64,000 nucleotides of DNA from Phytophthora hibernalis (lineage: Eukaryota > Oomycota > Peronosporomycetes > Peronosporales > Peronosporaceae): positions 682,001 to 746,000 of the forward strand of contig JAAKBF010000007.1 of the NCBI GenBank assembly GCA_012656075.1, written 5' to 3'. Below are positions 22,139 to 33,548 of this stretch, in pieces. A program made the position numbers and the translations under genes. The number at the start of each line of letters is the position of its first letter. Position 1 is the first letter of the stretch. The notes under the pieces were generated by a model. That model saw only the letters and a program-made list of their open reading frames with translations, had not been told where the DNA came from and did no database searches.

Positions 22139-24379
22139 CTATCTGTACTGCCGATGGTACTCTGCTGCAGATGACGGCATGTCGTAATCCAAAGAGGTTG
22201 GCTCCTTACGTAAGTCGTCTGCGTCAGGCGCGACATCATTGCCCATCATCCGTCCGAAGGGTGCTGAGTCTAGCGGGTGCTCAGCGATCCCAGTTTCGTG
22301 CTGCTGCTCGTGGGGAGGGAGGTAGTCTTGCTGCAAAAATCCGCCCAACGAACTGTACGGTGCACTGTTGTCGCCCTCGTTGTGCAAGCCAAAGTTGCCA
22401 CGACCAACACCATCGCTGCCAAATCCACCATCGATTGACAAACCCATGCCCATGACGCCATTCCCAAAACCATCACCACCAGAGTTCGCAGCAGAGTCAT
22501 TACTTCCGTAACCGCTGTTTGCATTTGAGTGCCAAGCACTAGATCCATGAAGCGGGGGCCACCACTACGCTGATTCGAAAACATCGAGAATAGCGGTGCA
22601 GGAGTCGGCGGCAACGGAGGTTGCTGCTGCTGTTGCTGGCCCCGTGGCAACGGCGGAGATCCCCACGACTGCTGTTGCCATGGCGCTGCTTGCCACGACA
22701 AGTTCGACGATAATTCCGCACTATCGTTCACAAGTCTGTGCGGGAGGTAGGTCGAATCAGAAGGCGAGCCAAGAGGTGGGTCAGCTGAGAGCTGCGGGCC
22801 CGAGCTAGGAGACAGTTTCCACTGCTCGATCACCGGGTCATTGTCAAGAGGGTGAAGCCCGACGTCCAACGGCGACAGGTGCCCGTTTGTAGCTGATACA
22901 CTTGCCGCATCAATGAGGTGGTCGGATGAACCACGCGACGAAGAGCTCGCTGATAACGGTGGCGAGGCTGCGCTACTGCCCCACCAAGGATACCGCCGCC
23001 ACGTGACGAACCGCTATCACCAAGCACGAGGCTGGAAAGAGCATCCGCAACACCACTGATCGTGGAGGTATCCAGGTTGATGCCATTGCTGATGCTGCCG
23101 GCGTCGCCGTTACTCGAAAGAGGTCGGGGTGACGTGACTGACGAAGAGGACAGCATTGCATTGGAGCTTGATGTCTTCGGCAATGGTCGGTTACCGTAGC
23201 GAACAGCAGCAGCATAGCCAATCAATGTGCCATTGGGCATGAGATTAGCTGACGCAGATGACGCCCGGCTTAACTTCTCAGACCCCATCGCAGCGGCAAG
23301 CCCACTAGTAGATGAGACACTACCAGAGAGCGACACCGGAGGAGTCGTCGTCATGCTCAGGTCGTCCAGGCTTCCCACGGAGCCAGGGCCAGAGGGGCCG
23401 CTGAACGATCCACCACGCGATGAGACCGACCTTGGAGGAGGCACATCCGTACGCGGAACAGCGCGCTTCACCTCCACGGACTTACCATCAATCACGTGGT
23501 TCTTGTCCTCCAGCACCAATTCCACGCTGGCCTCACTCTCGAAAATAACGAAGCCGAAGCCACGAGACTTGTTCGTCTCGCGGTTGAACATCACCTCAGC
23601 CGACACCACTTTACCATACTGCATAAAATACTTTTTAAAGTCAGCTGCATCACAACAATATTGAACAGGTCAGACCAACACCACATGAACGCATTCCCAA
23701 TACACAGTTCCTACACGCAAACGTACCATCCTTCGTTTCATAATGTAGCCCGCCCACAAATATTTTTCGTGGCGCCGACAGCACTGCTCGCGATGAGGCT
23801 GGTTACTGAATTGCTACCAGTGCCACGATTCGACGACACCGCATTCCCGATGTCGCGCATGCTCTCTGCCCGCGGAACGGCGCGCTTAGCTTCAACCTGC
23901 GAGATCAAAAAGCACAAGAGTCAGTAAACCAAAAGCCAGCTCAAAAAAATACCAAGATGGTCGGCAGACGTACTCTACGACTGTCTAGGATGTGGTTGGG
24001 CTGCGCCAACGCTCTATCAACACACGAAGGGTCCGCATACGTAATAAATCCGAAGCCCCTCGATCGTCTAGAAATCGGATCCTTCATCACCACGGCGTCC
24101 GTCACTGCGCCGTACGCTCCGAAGTACGACCGGAGCTTCTCTGCAAAGGAACAAGAACAAATAGTCCCAATGTCAGCACCAATACAGCACCTCCCCCTCA
24201 AAGAACTCACCGTCCGTCGTCTCATACGAGAGCCCCCGATGAATATTTTCCTGCATATCAAAACCATGGAACACGTGGTCAGTGACCTCCCCTCCCTCGC
24301 TCTACCCCACTACCTCATACAGCCCTCCCTCACTACATAGCAACTACTGTACTCACCCTAGCTTCGTTGTGTCTGCCAT
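22139..24379 (-). CDS. Two-RRM RNA-binding protein (Musashi/hnRNP A/B-like)
   Basis: Binds RNA through two RRMs close to the N-terminus. RRM1 has KIFIGG and RSRGFGFITY; RRM2 has IFVGGLHYET and KSRGFGFVIFE. Each RRM ends with the characteristic AKRAVPR or VKRAVPR linker, as in Musashi, DAZAP1 and plant RNP1 proteins. The rest is a Ser/Gly/Asn/Gln-rich low-complexity tail with a short poly-Gln run. Exons: 24379-24357, 24250-24211, 24140-23974, 23896-23727 and 23644-22139. Base losses near 24240, 22981 and 22555, plus an A-run anomaly near 23768 (two lost or one gained), break the frame; restored length is about 636 residues. It probably controls mRNA fate post-transcriptionally; targets are unknown. 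Confidence 0.87.
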
Positions 24380-25587
24380 CCTCGAGTCGCCTACTGCGCT
24401 AAGGTTGATAGTGGGTCCACGAAGTCGGAGAAAACGCGCTGGGTAGCTGTGGGCGCTGTAGTCGCTCGGTCGTTTGTGTGGCAGCCTTACTGGCTCACTG
24501 CACGGCCTGTCGCGGGGGCTGGGGCCGGTCAGAAGCTCGAGGAATCCGCTCGAAGGTTCCTCCCTGGCTTGAGTGCGCTAGCGTCGCTCCTACCGCCTAC
24601 CAGAGGCTGAGAATGGAGAGAATCTGGCGAGAAGGTATGTGTCCACACTGCGGCCTGCTGTGGGTACGTGCGTGCGGCCGAGTGTCGAGGAGGAGGCGCG
24701 TGCTGAGCTGTGTCTCGCGCTGCAAAGCTTCTCGCGCTTTTGGATGTCGTTCGGTCGGCGTGTTGGTTTTGTTTCAGTGTCGGTAGAAGCTACTGAAAAT
24801 GTTTGGGTAAACACGGCCTCCGATTGGACGGCGGAATGATAATGTGATACGATTGGCGCATGCGTTTGACATTGTCTTCCAGGTCGCAGAACGGAAATGC
24901 TGGGAATTTTATGCAGGCGTCCGACCCTAGCGGACATCGACCTCACCGGTCGTAAAGCATTTCTACTGGCTTCTCATGCTTGCAGTGCTTTCATGCATTT
25001 GCTTCATACATGTGGCCCTGGAGCTTCGAGAATCTTGACTTTCGACCAGTCCAGCTGAGAAAAATTCACTTGAAGAGAGTATGGATCTCCATGCCACTTT
25101 CACAGTGGATAAGTGAGCCGAGAGCTCCCCTATTCGCGCCACGTACGAGTCCGCCCAGCCTGCGGCTCACAGCGCTGCTTGAACTGACAGTGAATCCGCT
25201 GAGTCAGATCTGCTTCACCGGACAAGAATCTTGACTCAAGATATGACTGCAATTTTTATCGTCATCACGGCTCGTCAAACTCAATCCGTCTGAATTACTT
25301 GTCAAAGCAGTGCTCCTTGAGATACGTTAAATGTATACATATTATAGGTCGTTTGAATCTGCTTAGAAGGTTGCCACCGCGATTAAATACACGCTCGTCC
25401 ACGCGTCCTCATGTTTCAGTTTTCAGTTTTCTAGTTTCCAGTCCAGTATATATTTCTTCAAGTTTTCCAGTCCAGTGACTCCAAGTTCAAGTAAGACCGG
25501 TCCAGAAAAAACCGAACCGTTAAATGTGTTGCGGTGGTGTGGCACCAGCATCCACCGCACACTTCACTTTATAGTCCGAGATCCCTA
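24380..25587. other. Intergenic, divergent promoters
   Basis: About 1.2 kb, the largest clearly non-coding stretch in the left half. Open frames at 24478-24946 on both strands have no recognisable domain. The part at 25425-25500 has the direct repeat TTTCCAGTCCAGT twice (starting near 25434 and 25469) in a pyrimidine-rich context. No transposon ends are seen. Confidence 0.5.
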
Positions 25588-27467
25588 ATGCCTTCGCTAC
25601 TCCTGCGTCGCTCCGCGTCTTCTCTGGCGGCGGCCTCACGTCCCGCGGGCGCATCACTTCTTCGTACCGCCGCTTGCTTCAGCTCCAACGCCAAGACGCT
25701 GACCGACACACTGCGCGAGCTGCGTGCCAGCGAGCACTTCGACCTCATCGTCATCGGCAGCGGACCCGCGGGCCAGAAGTGCGCCATCGACAGCGCCAAA
25801 CACGGCAAGTCCGTGGCCATCATCGACAAGCGCGACATGCTGGGCGGCGTCTGTGTGCACACGGGCACGGTGCCCTCAAGGTGCGGTCTGGACCACCAAA
25901 ATACGGACAAAGTGACGTTTTAATTGACGAAATTGTTTTTGTGCTGCAGACGTTCCGCGAGGCGGCGCTGCACTTGACAGGCTACCGGCACAAGGCATTC
26001 TACAACGGCCAGGCAGGTCCCACCAAGCGCTTCGGCGTCGAGGACATTCTCCAGCGCGTGCGCAAGGTGGAGGACGCCGAGACAGACATCACGCGCCACC
26101 AGCTGATGCGTAACGGCGTTCAGCTCATAAACGGCACGGCGAGGTTCCTCCCTGGCAACCAGAACATGGTGGCTGTGTTGTCTAATGAGTCGTACGAGAC
26201 GGCCACGGACGCGAAGCGACACACGAGCGCAGATATCTGCAAACGGTAATGCTGAGGTGGATAGTTGATATGTTGGTGTCGTGTTGATGATTTGTTCTTG
26301 TGGTGTGTTTGCAGTGTTCTGACGGCGGACAAGTTCTTGGTGTGCGTGGGCACGCGTCCGGCACGGCGTCCGGACATCCCGTTCGATGGCGAGACGATCT
26401 TCGACAGCGACCAGCTTTTGTGGGGCAATGTGAAGACGGTTCCGCGCCGCCTGATTGTCGTCGGTGCTGGTGTTGTCGGAATGGAGTACGCCTCAATGAT
26501 GACGATTATCCCCGGCACGGATGTTACGGTGATTGACGGGCGCAAGGAGATCCTTAACATGGCGGACAAGGAAGTGTCCGAGGCGCTGTGCTACTCCATG
26601 GCCCAGACAGGTACCAGATTCCTTACTGAGGAGACGATTAAGAGTGTGGAGAAGGCGGATAACGGCGAGATCTATGTCCACCTGGAGAGTGGAAAGACGG
26701 TTGTGGGCGACGGTCTGTTGTACACGGTTGGGCGTCAAGGTAATGTGGAGGGTCTGAATCTGGAGGCCGTGGGGCTTGCGCCCGACAAACGCGGACGCAT
26801 CAAGGTGGACAACAACTTCCAGACTGCGGTGCCTCATATGTACGTTATAGTTCCTCCGAACATCAAACGAGGCGCAGAACGGAGACTAATATTTGTGTGT
26901 TTCTTGTGCAGTTATGCAGCAGGTGATATCATCGGTTTCCCAGGACTTGCCTCGACGTCGATGGAGCAGGGACGTCTTGCTTCCGTACACATGCGTACCT
27001 CGAAACCACTCAACAACCAGGTTCTGTCTGACGATAAGAAGATGGATGACCCGGACCGCGTGCGTACTCGTATGCGTTCAGGCGAAGTTTTCCCGTTCGG
27101 CATTTACACCGTGCCCGAGATCTCGATGGTGGGCAAGAACGAGCAGCAACTGACGAAGGAGCAGGTTCCGTACGAGGTTGGCATGGCTCGTTACGAGGAG
27201 CTGGCCAGGGGACAGATGCTGGGCGGTGTGCCCGGCTTCCTGAAGCTCATCTTCTGTCCTGACACCCTCAAGATCCTTGGCGTTCACGCCATTGGTGAGG
27301 GTGCCACGGAAATTATTCATATTGGCCAAGTAGTCATGTCCACTGGCGGTGACCTTGAGTACTTCCGCAATGCTGTGTTCAACTACCCAACACTGGCGGA
27401 AGCGTACCGTGTGGCTGCGCTCAACGGTCTCCGAAAGATTGACCGCCTGCGCGATTTTGATGCTTAA
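25588..27467 (+). CDS. sthA: Si-specific NAD(P)+ transhydrogenase, mitochondrial
   Basis: Flavoprotein that would exchange hydride between NADH and NADP+. A Ser/Arg/Ala-rich leader of about 35 residues suggests mitochondrial import. The FAD motif is DLIVIGSGPAGQKCA; the usual disulfide region reads GGVCVHTGTVPSKT, with the second redox cysteine replaced, as in SthA and unlike lipoamide dehydrogenase. The NAD motif is RLIVVGAGVVGMEYA and the second FAD motif YAAGDIIGFPGLAST. The C-terminus has GEGATEIIHIGQ in place of the His-Glu pair of disulfide reductases. Exons: 25588-25880, 25950-26245, 26315-26839, 26912-27467. One A seems missing at the end of exon 1, where PSK is expected. Length about 556 residues. 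An unusual NAD(P)H oxidoreductase is the main alternative. Confidence 0.87.
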
Positions 27468-27628
27468 AGTGTCTGAATTGTGGTTGCTACAACGAAGCGG
27501 GAGCCGGGACGAAGGTTGTAAACGAGATGAATGGGCCAGAGGATGAATAGACATTCGCAATAACAAAATGGATGAGTGCACGAAAAAGAGTTTGCTTGTG
27601 AAAGGACGCGTAGTGTTCTTGACGCACG

Positions 27629-28548
27629 ATGGGGCAAGCAAGCAGCTTGTGGTCGTCGCGCGAGGTCTGCGATTTGAGCGAGGAACAGATTCAGGAAATA
27701 CATATGATCACCTCACGTACAGCATGATCGACTGCCGTGGGACTGCTCTCGACAATAAGCTTAAATGTTGTCTGCTGTGCTCGCAGTTCCTCCGAAGGAG
27801 ATCCATCGCATCCGGCGGAAGTTCAAGACTCTGGTGAGAGGAGAAGACATGACGAAAGACGAGTTCTACGCACTGCCGGCCATTTCAGTAAACCCACTGC
27901 GAGACCGGTTGTTCAAGTCGTTGGAGTTGTCGTCAGCGCAGACGATCACATTTGCGGTGAGCTCTCTTGCTTGTCTATTTTGCTTGCTTTCCGCTCAATA
28001 TCGAGGCGATTCCTTTTGGTACACAGGAGTTTGCGAAGTTCATACAGATCTTCAGCTACAGCAGTCCGCAGGACGTCAAGCTCAAAGGTCTGGAAGAGTA
28101 CAAGTTTTCTGCAAGTGATGTTTACTGCTGTCCATACAGAGGCGTTCAAGATCCACGACTTTGACGGCGACGGCAAGATCTCGCGCGACGATCTTCGAGC
28201 GTACTGCGCCCTCATCTTCCCTAAGGCCTCCGACAGCGAGACCGCCACGGCACAGCAAGAGGTAACCAATTAATTTGAATCCACTTAGGTATCCACCAGG
28301 TCGCTAAGAATTTCTGCTACATGCCGAAATTTCAAGACGGTGGAGACGTTAATCGAGCACGTCCTGAGCGAGACCTCGTCCGCTCCGTCCCGAGACTTCA
28401 TCGTCTACGACGACTTTATCAAGGCAAGATGCCTCTGCTTTATACTGTAGTAATGTTTGTGTTGGACGAGTGCAATTGACAGAGCCTCTTCAACGTGCAG
28501 GTCATTCAGTCCACCGACTTTGAGAGTCGGCTGATCGTCCCGTTCTGA
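27629..28548 (+). CDS. Myristoylated EF-hand protein (CIB/CHP/calcineurin-B-like)
   Basis: Calcium-sensor-like protein of 191 residues in six exons: 27629-27716, 27787-27956, 28027-28087, 28140-28261, 28337-28423 and 28501-28548. It begins MGQASSLWS, a good N-myristoylation signal. The family-typical pattern follows: EIHRIRRKFKTLVRGED, FYALPAISVNPLRDRLF, FAEFAKFIQIFSY and then one canonical EF loop, DFDGDGKISRDDL. The last EF-hand region is degenerate and the protein ends FESRLIVPF. Intron 5 (28424-28500) uses GC-AG borders with consensus AAG|GCAAGA. All exon joins are in phase with no base loss. Its partner could be a kinase, phosphatase catalytic subunit or transporter; this cannot be told from sequence. 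Confidence 0.85.
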
Positions 28549-29021
28549 CAACGCCACGCTCGACTCGTCAATCGCAGTCCCATTCATCTTCCCCATCGAA
28601 ACGGCAATCCACACAGCCCCAAATACCAAACGTTCAATGCTGCCCATAACCCAAAGTAGACCACTATCGCAGCCAACTTCATGGCTGTAGCCATTTCGTC
28701 CTCATAACCGCAGCTGTCGAAAATCCAACAGTAAAGTCTCAGCTCTGGGCACAGTGCTCCTTCTCACTATACCAGTATTTGATAAGTGTCATTTATACTT
28801 GAATACCATATCTTGCAGGTCAAACACATACCAAATATGTGAATTTAAAAACTACTAACACAGGTTATAATAGAACCAAAGGCTAGTATTTTCAGAAAAG
28901 ACACGGTACGTCTCTGGCGGATAGGGAGTCCAGGATCAAACGAACTGTCTTTTCATTGTTGGGATTGTGGTCATCGGTTGCTGTGAGACCGAGAGAATCA
29001 ATCGCCGCTCGTCTCTCTTAG
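28549..29021. other. Intergenic upstream of presenilin
   Basis: About 470 bp between same-strand genes, AT-rich at 28780-28900. No gene or repeat seen. Confidence 0.5.
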
Positions 29022-30789
29022 ATGGCGACGGACGCTCAGGTGCACGGTGAGGAAGGCCCCATGCCCGCAGACAACACGGCGCTGCTGGCCGGCGGCAACT
29101 ACGACAAACTCGTGACGCCCAACAGCGGAGACACGCCCGTATCAGCCTCCCAGCGTCCAGGCAATGACCAGAGCGAGCAGGAGCCGGCCGCGGACCAGAG
29201 CGAGGGCTACGACGACCTGATGCACGGCATCAACTCGTTCTGGGCCATCGTGTTCCCCGTGTGCGTGACGATGATCATAGCCAGTCTCGTGGTCGTCAAC
29301 TACCGCAGCTCCAGCATCGAGGCGTCCATGTCCACGTACCTCGTGTACGGAGACTCAGGCTCCGACTCAAGCACCAGCAGCAGCAGTGGAGGCTCCGGCA
29401 TCGGAGAGTCGCTGGTCAACGCCCTCGTGATCATCGGAGCCATCGCCGTGCTCACGTTCGGCATGGCGCTACTGTACAAGTACAACTGCATGAAGTTCCT
29501 GAGTGGCTACATCATGTTCGCGTCCACAGCCATTTTGAGCTTCGTGGGCGGACAGCTCGTGGACGAGATCGTGAACGCCCAGTTCGGCTGGGCCGTGGAC
29601 TGGCCCTCGTTCCTCTTCGTCATGATCAATTTCGGCTTCGTGGGCGTCATCTCCATCTTCTACCAGAAGGGCACGCCCAAGTTTGTACAGAACGGCTACC
29701 TCGTCATGGTGAGCGTCATCCTCGCGTGGGAGTTCTCCATGTGGCCAGAGTGGACGACCATCACGTTCTGCGTCATGTTCGCCTGCTACGACCTGTGCGC
29801 CGTCCTGACACCCTGCGGACCGCTCAAGTACCTCATTGGACTGATTCAGGAAAAGCAGGCGCCGCTGCCCGGTCTGCTGTACGAAGCCGATGTACGGGAC
29901 GGAGTTTCGCACGACCACCACCGTCAACAGCAGCAGCAACAGCGTCAGCAGCAGGAACAGCGTCGTCCGAAGAACACACCGACGGATGCTGTGACTGCTG
30001 CGCAGCGTCAGTCGTCGTCTGCTACGTCGCAGTCCTCTAGCAACAGCAACCACAACGCGTCGGTCACCAACAGCACCCGACCACCCCAAGTTCCAGTGGC
30101 GGAACCCGTTCCCATGGCTCAGCCCTCGACAGACCGCACGGAGTCTTCTCCAATCCCATTGATGTCATCCGGCCGTCCTCGTAATGTGGCCGAATCCAAC
30201 TTCACTACGTACGAGTGTGAAACGTTGGAGGCACTCGTAAGCCTGCTCACGGTGTTCTACGAGACGTTTAGCCCGGAAGACACGTGGAAAGCCCCTCAGG
30301 TTGCGGAGAAGTTCTTCCCCACACAGGACCGCCTGTGGCTACTCATCTTCCACAAGTACTACGTCTGCTCGTGCTCGATGGACATGCCCTGCCCAGTGCA
30401 GGCAAGACGAGACCGCCGCCAACGTCAACAGGAGGAGGAAGATGAAGACGACAAGACCATCAAGCTGGGTCTGGGTGATTTCATTTTTTACAGTGTGCTG
30501 GTTGGCCGTGCTGCTATCAAGGACTTTTCAACGTTTGCTGTTACCTTCGTGTGCATCGTCATGGTAAGTTTTACTCTTACTTGTTTGATGTGTACCAGTC
30601 ATCTGATCATACATTTGTTTTCCGTGATTACAGGGTCTTGGAGGAACGCTGTTCTTGCTTGCGGTTTTGCACAAGGCGTTGCCTGCGCTGCCTATCTCGA
30701 TCTTCTTGGCCACGATCTTCTACTTCCTCACCGAGTACATCTTCATCGACTTCTGCAGCTTCATGATGACGTTCCCAGCCGCAGTGTAG
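29022..30789 (+). CDS. PSEN: Presenilin (gamma-secretase catalytic subunit type)
   Basis: Intramembrane aspartyl protease. The N-terminal cytosolic part is followed by multiple hydrophobic segments (FWAIVFPVCVTMIIASLVVV, LVIIGAIAVLTFGMALLY and others). The first catalytic Asp is in CYDLCAVLTPCGPLKYL, the second in LGLGDFIFYSVLVGRAA, and the C-terminal PAL motif is LPALPIS. The large cytosolic loop between the two aspartates is rich in Gln, Ser and Asn and includes poly-Gln. A 70-bp intron (30564-30633) lies in the seventh/eighth membrane segment; exons 29022-30563 and 30634-30789 give about 565 residues, longer than human presenilin because of the loop. No frame break. The complex partners are not in this window. 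Confidence 0.95.
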
Positions 30790-30894
30790 TCGGAAATGTA
30801 TTGCAATGAAATCAAATCAAGAAAAAGTACTCCATGTTTTGACGTCAATAGAAGAATGAACGCGCACGTACATGTACAGTGACTTCGTAGCCGG

Positions 30895-33342
30895 TCAACT
30901 ACGTTGCACTTCTACTTCGACGGAGGTGGAATTCGTTGTCTCTGAAGGCTTGAATTCTCGGCAAAGCTCCGATAGCGCATCAAATTGCTGAGCATGCAGC
31001 GAAGCTTCGAGGGTAAAATCACTCCCCGCAAGGCGCAGTCCGTTGTCGTCGGTGTCTTCTTCTCTGGAGGAACCTACGGACAGTTCGACCATCGACTTGT
31101 TGCAGCAAGCATCACGGCCAGCATACGCACTGGCAATCCCTCCGGCATAAGCTTGCAACAACGGAAATTGGTCCTTCGTGAGCGCCCACGACTCCGCAAA
31201 CAGAGACACCTCATTACAGTCAGCAAGTGCGGGCTTGAGCTCTACGTCGCGGGTAGCAGCTCGGTGCAACGCTTGGTACTCTTGCTCCAAAGCGTCAACC
31301 TCCTCATCACAGTAAAAGGCACGTAGCTGTTCTCCTTGACGCTGCAGTAGTGCCGTGAACTCCCGCCCACTTAGTTGAGCAAATTCATGTGGTAATGTTG
31401 GTGGAAGTGTTGGGACCTCATCGCCAGCTTTAGGCTCTGGTGGAGCACCCAAATCAGTCAAAGACTCTGCCAGATTTACCAAACATATAGCTAGATTCTC
31501 CAGCACCGCATTCAGAGATGTTGGATTTACGCGGCTAACCACATTGCTTACAAAGATTCCCTGATCATCAAGGAATTCGTGTACACTCGACTTGAGGATT
31601 GAAAACTTGCCTTGGCGAGAGAAATACGGCAGCTCTTGACCTCCTGGTTGCTGGTCCCCTTGAACATTAAACGCGTTCATGAGTTCCGTTGTCATCTCCA
31701 TGATGGTCTGAGCCTGCTGCGCACGCGAAATTCGGGTCAAACGTAGCCTCTCGAAAGCTTCATTCGCTCGAGTGGCGATCCAGTGCACCACAAAAATGCC
31801 AACCACCAAGCATCATCGACTGGTGTGGCAGTTCCAGTGGCAGAAGATAAGGATGAGGAAGCTACATGTAGATACTTTTGCAGTCGAACGCGCTTGTCAG
31901 TGACCCACTGCGCATCAAGCCCGATTGCCAGACACCCAGCATCCACTTTCAAGTCCACACCTGCCTTTAAAGTGTTGGCATCCTCATTGCCTCCAACCGA
32001 GAGGCTTGGCGGATGACCCATTTCATGCAAAAGGACAGGGGTTTGCTGGATGTAAGCAGTGAGTGAACGCCAAACTGGGAGGAAACCTCCTCCCAGTAAT
32101 GAATCGCAGAACGATGTGAGTGCAAGTGAAACTTGACGGCAGGCTCCCCACGTACGGTACAACACACGCCTCGGGATCGTTGGTGTCGACGCCTTTATAG
32201 AAGACACCAACAAGCCAAGCACCTCTGATGAGCGTTGCGTAGGTAAACCAGGCGATGGAGCTGCGGAGACAGGTTGGTCGACCTGACCAGCCCCAATATC
32301 ACTGCTAGGACAACCATCTTGAGTGATACCCAGCACTCGTGTACGCCACGGTGGGAAGACCGCACTCATCACACCATCGATCGCTTGCGCCAGAGCAAAA
32401 GCTGCATGACGTTCAAACAGCGGCAGTGCAATCAAGTGGATATCACGCAGTTTACCTTGCGCGTGCACTACCACCCGAACATCCAAGTAACCTGCTCGTG
32501 GCAGTACCGGTGCTGCCGTCACCTCTCTCAGCACGAGCCCAAATCCCCACGACCGCGCAAGTAGTTGACCTGTAAATTTCATGCTCTCACACACTGTCAA
32601 CCGCGCCAACTCTCTTATGGTCTCCGTTGTCAGCAGTGGAAACGTCGGTACAGCACCCGCTCCCGTCGTTCGTCGAGCCAAAGCAGCCAAGTGTAGCGAC
32701 GCCTGTCGTGGTGAAAGTCCAGCAGCCAACACGTCCACTGTCACATCCAGCTCTATCCTCACAAACAGAGCAATCTGGTAATACTTCTCCTTCTCCTGTG
32801 CTTCACCACATCCCATCTGCACACCTTCAGCATCTTCTTTGGTGATCTCCACGACTTCACAAGCTCGAAAATTCGGTGGTTGCCATCCCTGACCGCTCCT
32901 TAAAGCTGCTGCAGACACCGTCAGGTCCACGATCCGCTTGGGAATCAGGAGCCAGCAGTGTTTCTCCACGTCGGACGTTTTGCCGCGGCCGCAGCTTCCT
33001 CGACGTCTTTTTGTTGCAGAGTTTTTCCTTATCCGGTTCGGGTCGTGTCAAGTCCTTGGGGAAGAACAAGAGCTTGACATCGTCTTGACTGTTCCTGTAT
33101 CTCTCCCACAGCTTGGGGTGCTGCGATCGGAGGTGCTGTATGTACAGGTCAGAGCGGAAGGTGAGGAAGTACTTGAAGTTGGGCGTCGTCTTCCGTTTCT
33201 TGCCCGGCCGCTCCTCGCGCCCGTAATGGCGACAGAACAAACACAAGACGGAAGTCACTTCATTGGTGGAGACATCTCGAGCGACCACTTCCAGGCCGTA
33301 TCTGAGCGTGTGCGTCTCGCGGAACCGTGCGGTTGGCGGCAT
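30895..33342 (-). CDS. BED zinc finger, hAT-transposase-derived protein, copy 2
   Basis: About 816 residues, single exon, start MPPTARFRETHTLRYGLEVV. The BED finger reads CLFCRHYGREERPGKKRK, then IQHLRSQHPKLW. The central part keeps RVLGITQDGCPSSD, where the Asp of the hAT motif remains, but the His-Gln-Leu-Asp motif of copy 1 is replaced (WGACRQVSLAL). The C-terminal module is well kept: VVHWIATRANEAFERL and LPPTLPHEFAQLSGREF. Three base losses are inferred (two near 32960, one near 31795). It lies tail to tail with presenilin and head to tail with the sorting nexin. Preservation of the C-terminal module while the transposase core degenerates suggests a host-type role, not transposition. Confidence 0.7.
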
Positions 33343-33548
33343 TTACGGATGACACAAATCCACTTTTTGGTGTGGATGTTTTGTATGGGACGAAGGATTT
33401 GAAGTACCGTAAACAAGGAAGCAACTTTAGATTGGGTCCAGCTATGGTTTCTTTGCTGGTGAGTCGAGCGGATATGTGTGCTGTAGATTGACTTGCAGCA
33501 AGAGCAACTTGTTTTGTGAAATTGAGCTAGAGGTACGTTGAGCTCGCT

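Noticed and set aside
24478..24946. Overlapping plus- and minus-strand frames in the 1.2-kb gap
   Set aside because: Neither shows a domain, and a Cys-X2-Cys seen on the plus strand is isolated.
25588..27467. Dihydrolipoamide dehydrogenase
   Set aside because: The CXXXXC redox disulfide and the C-terminal His-Glu pair are absent; the motif set fits Si-specific transhydrogenase.
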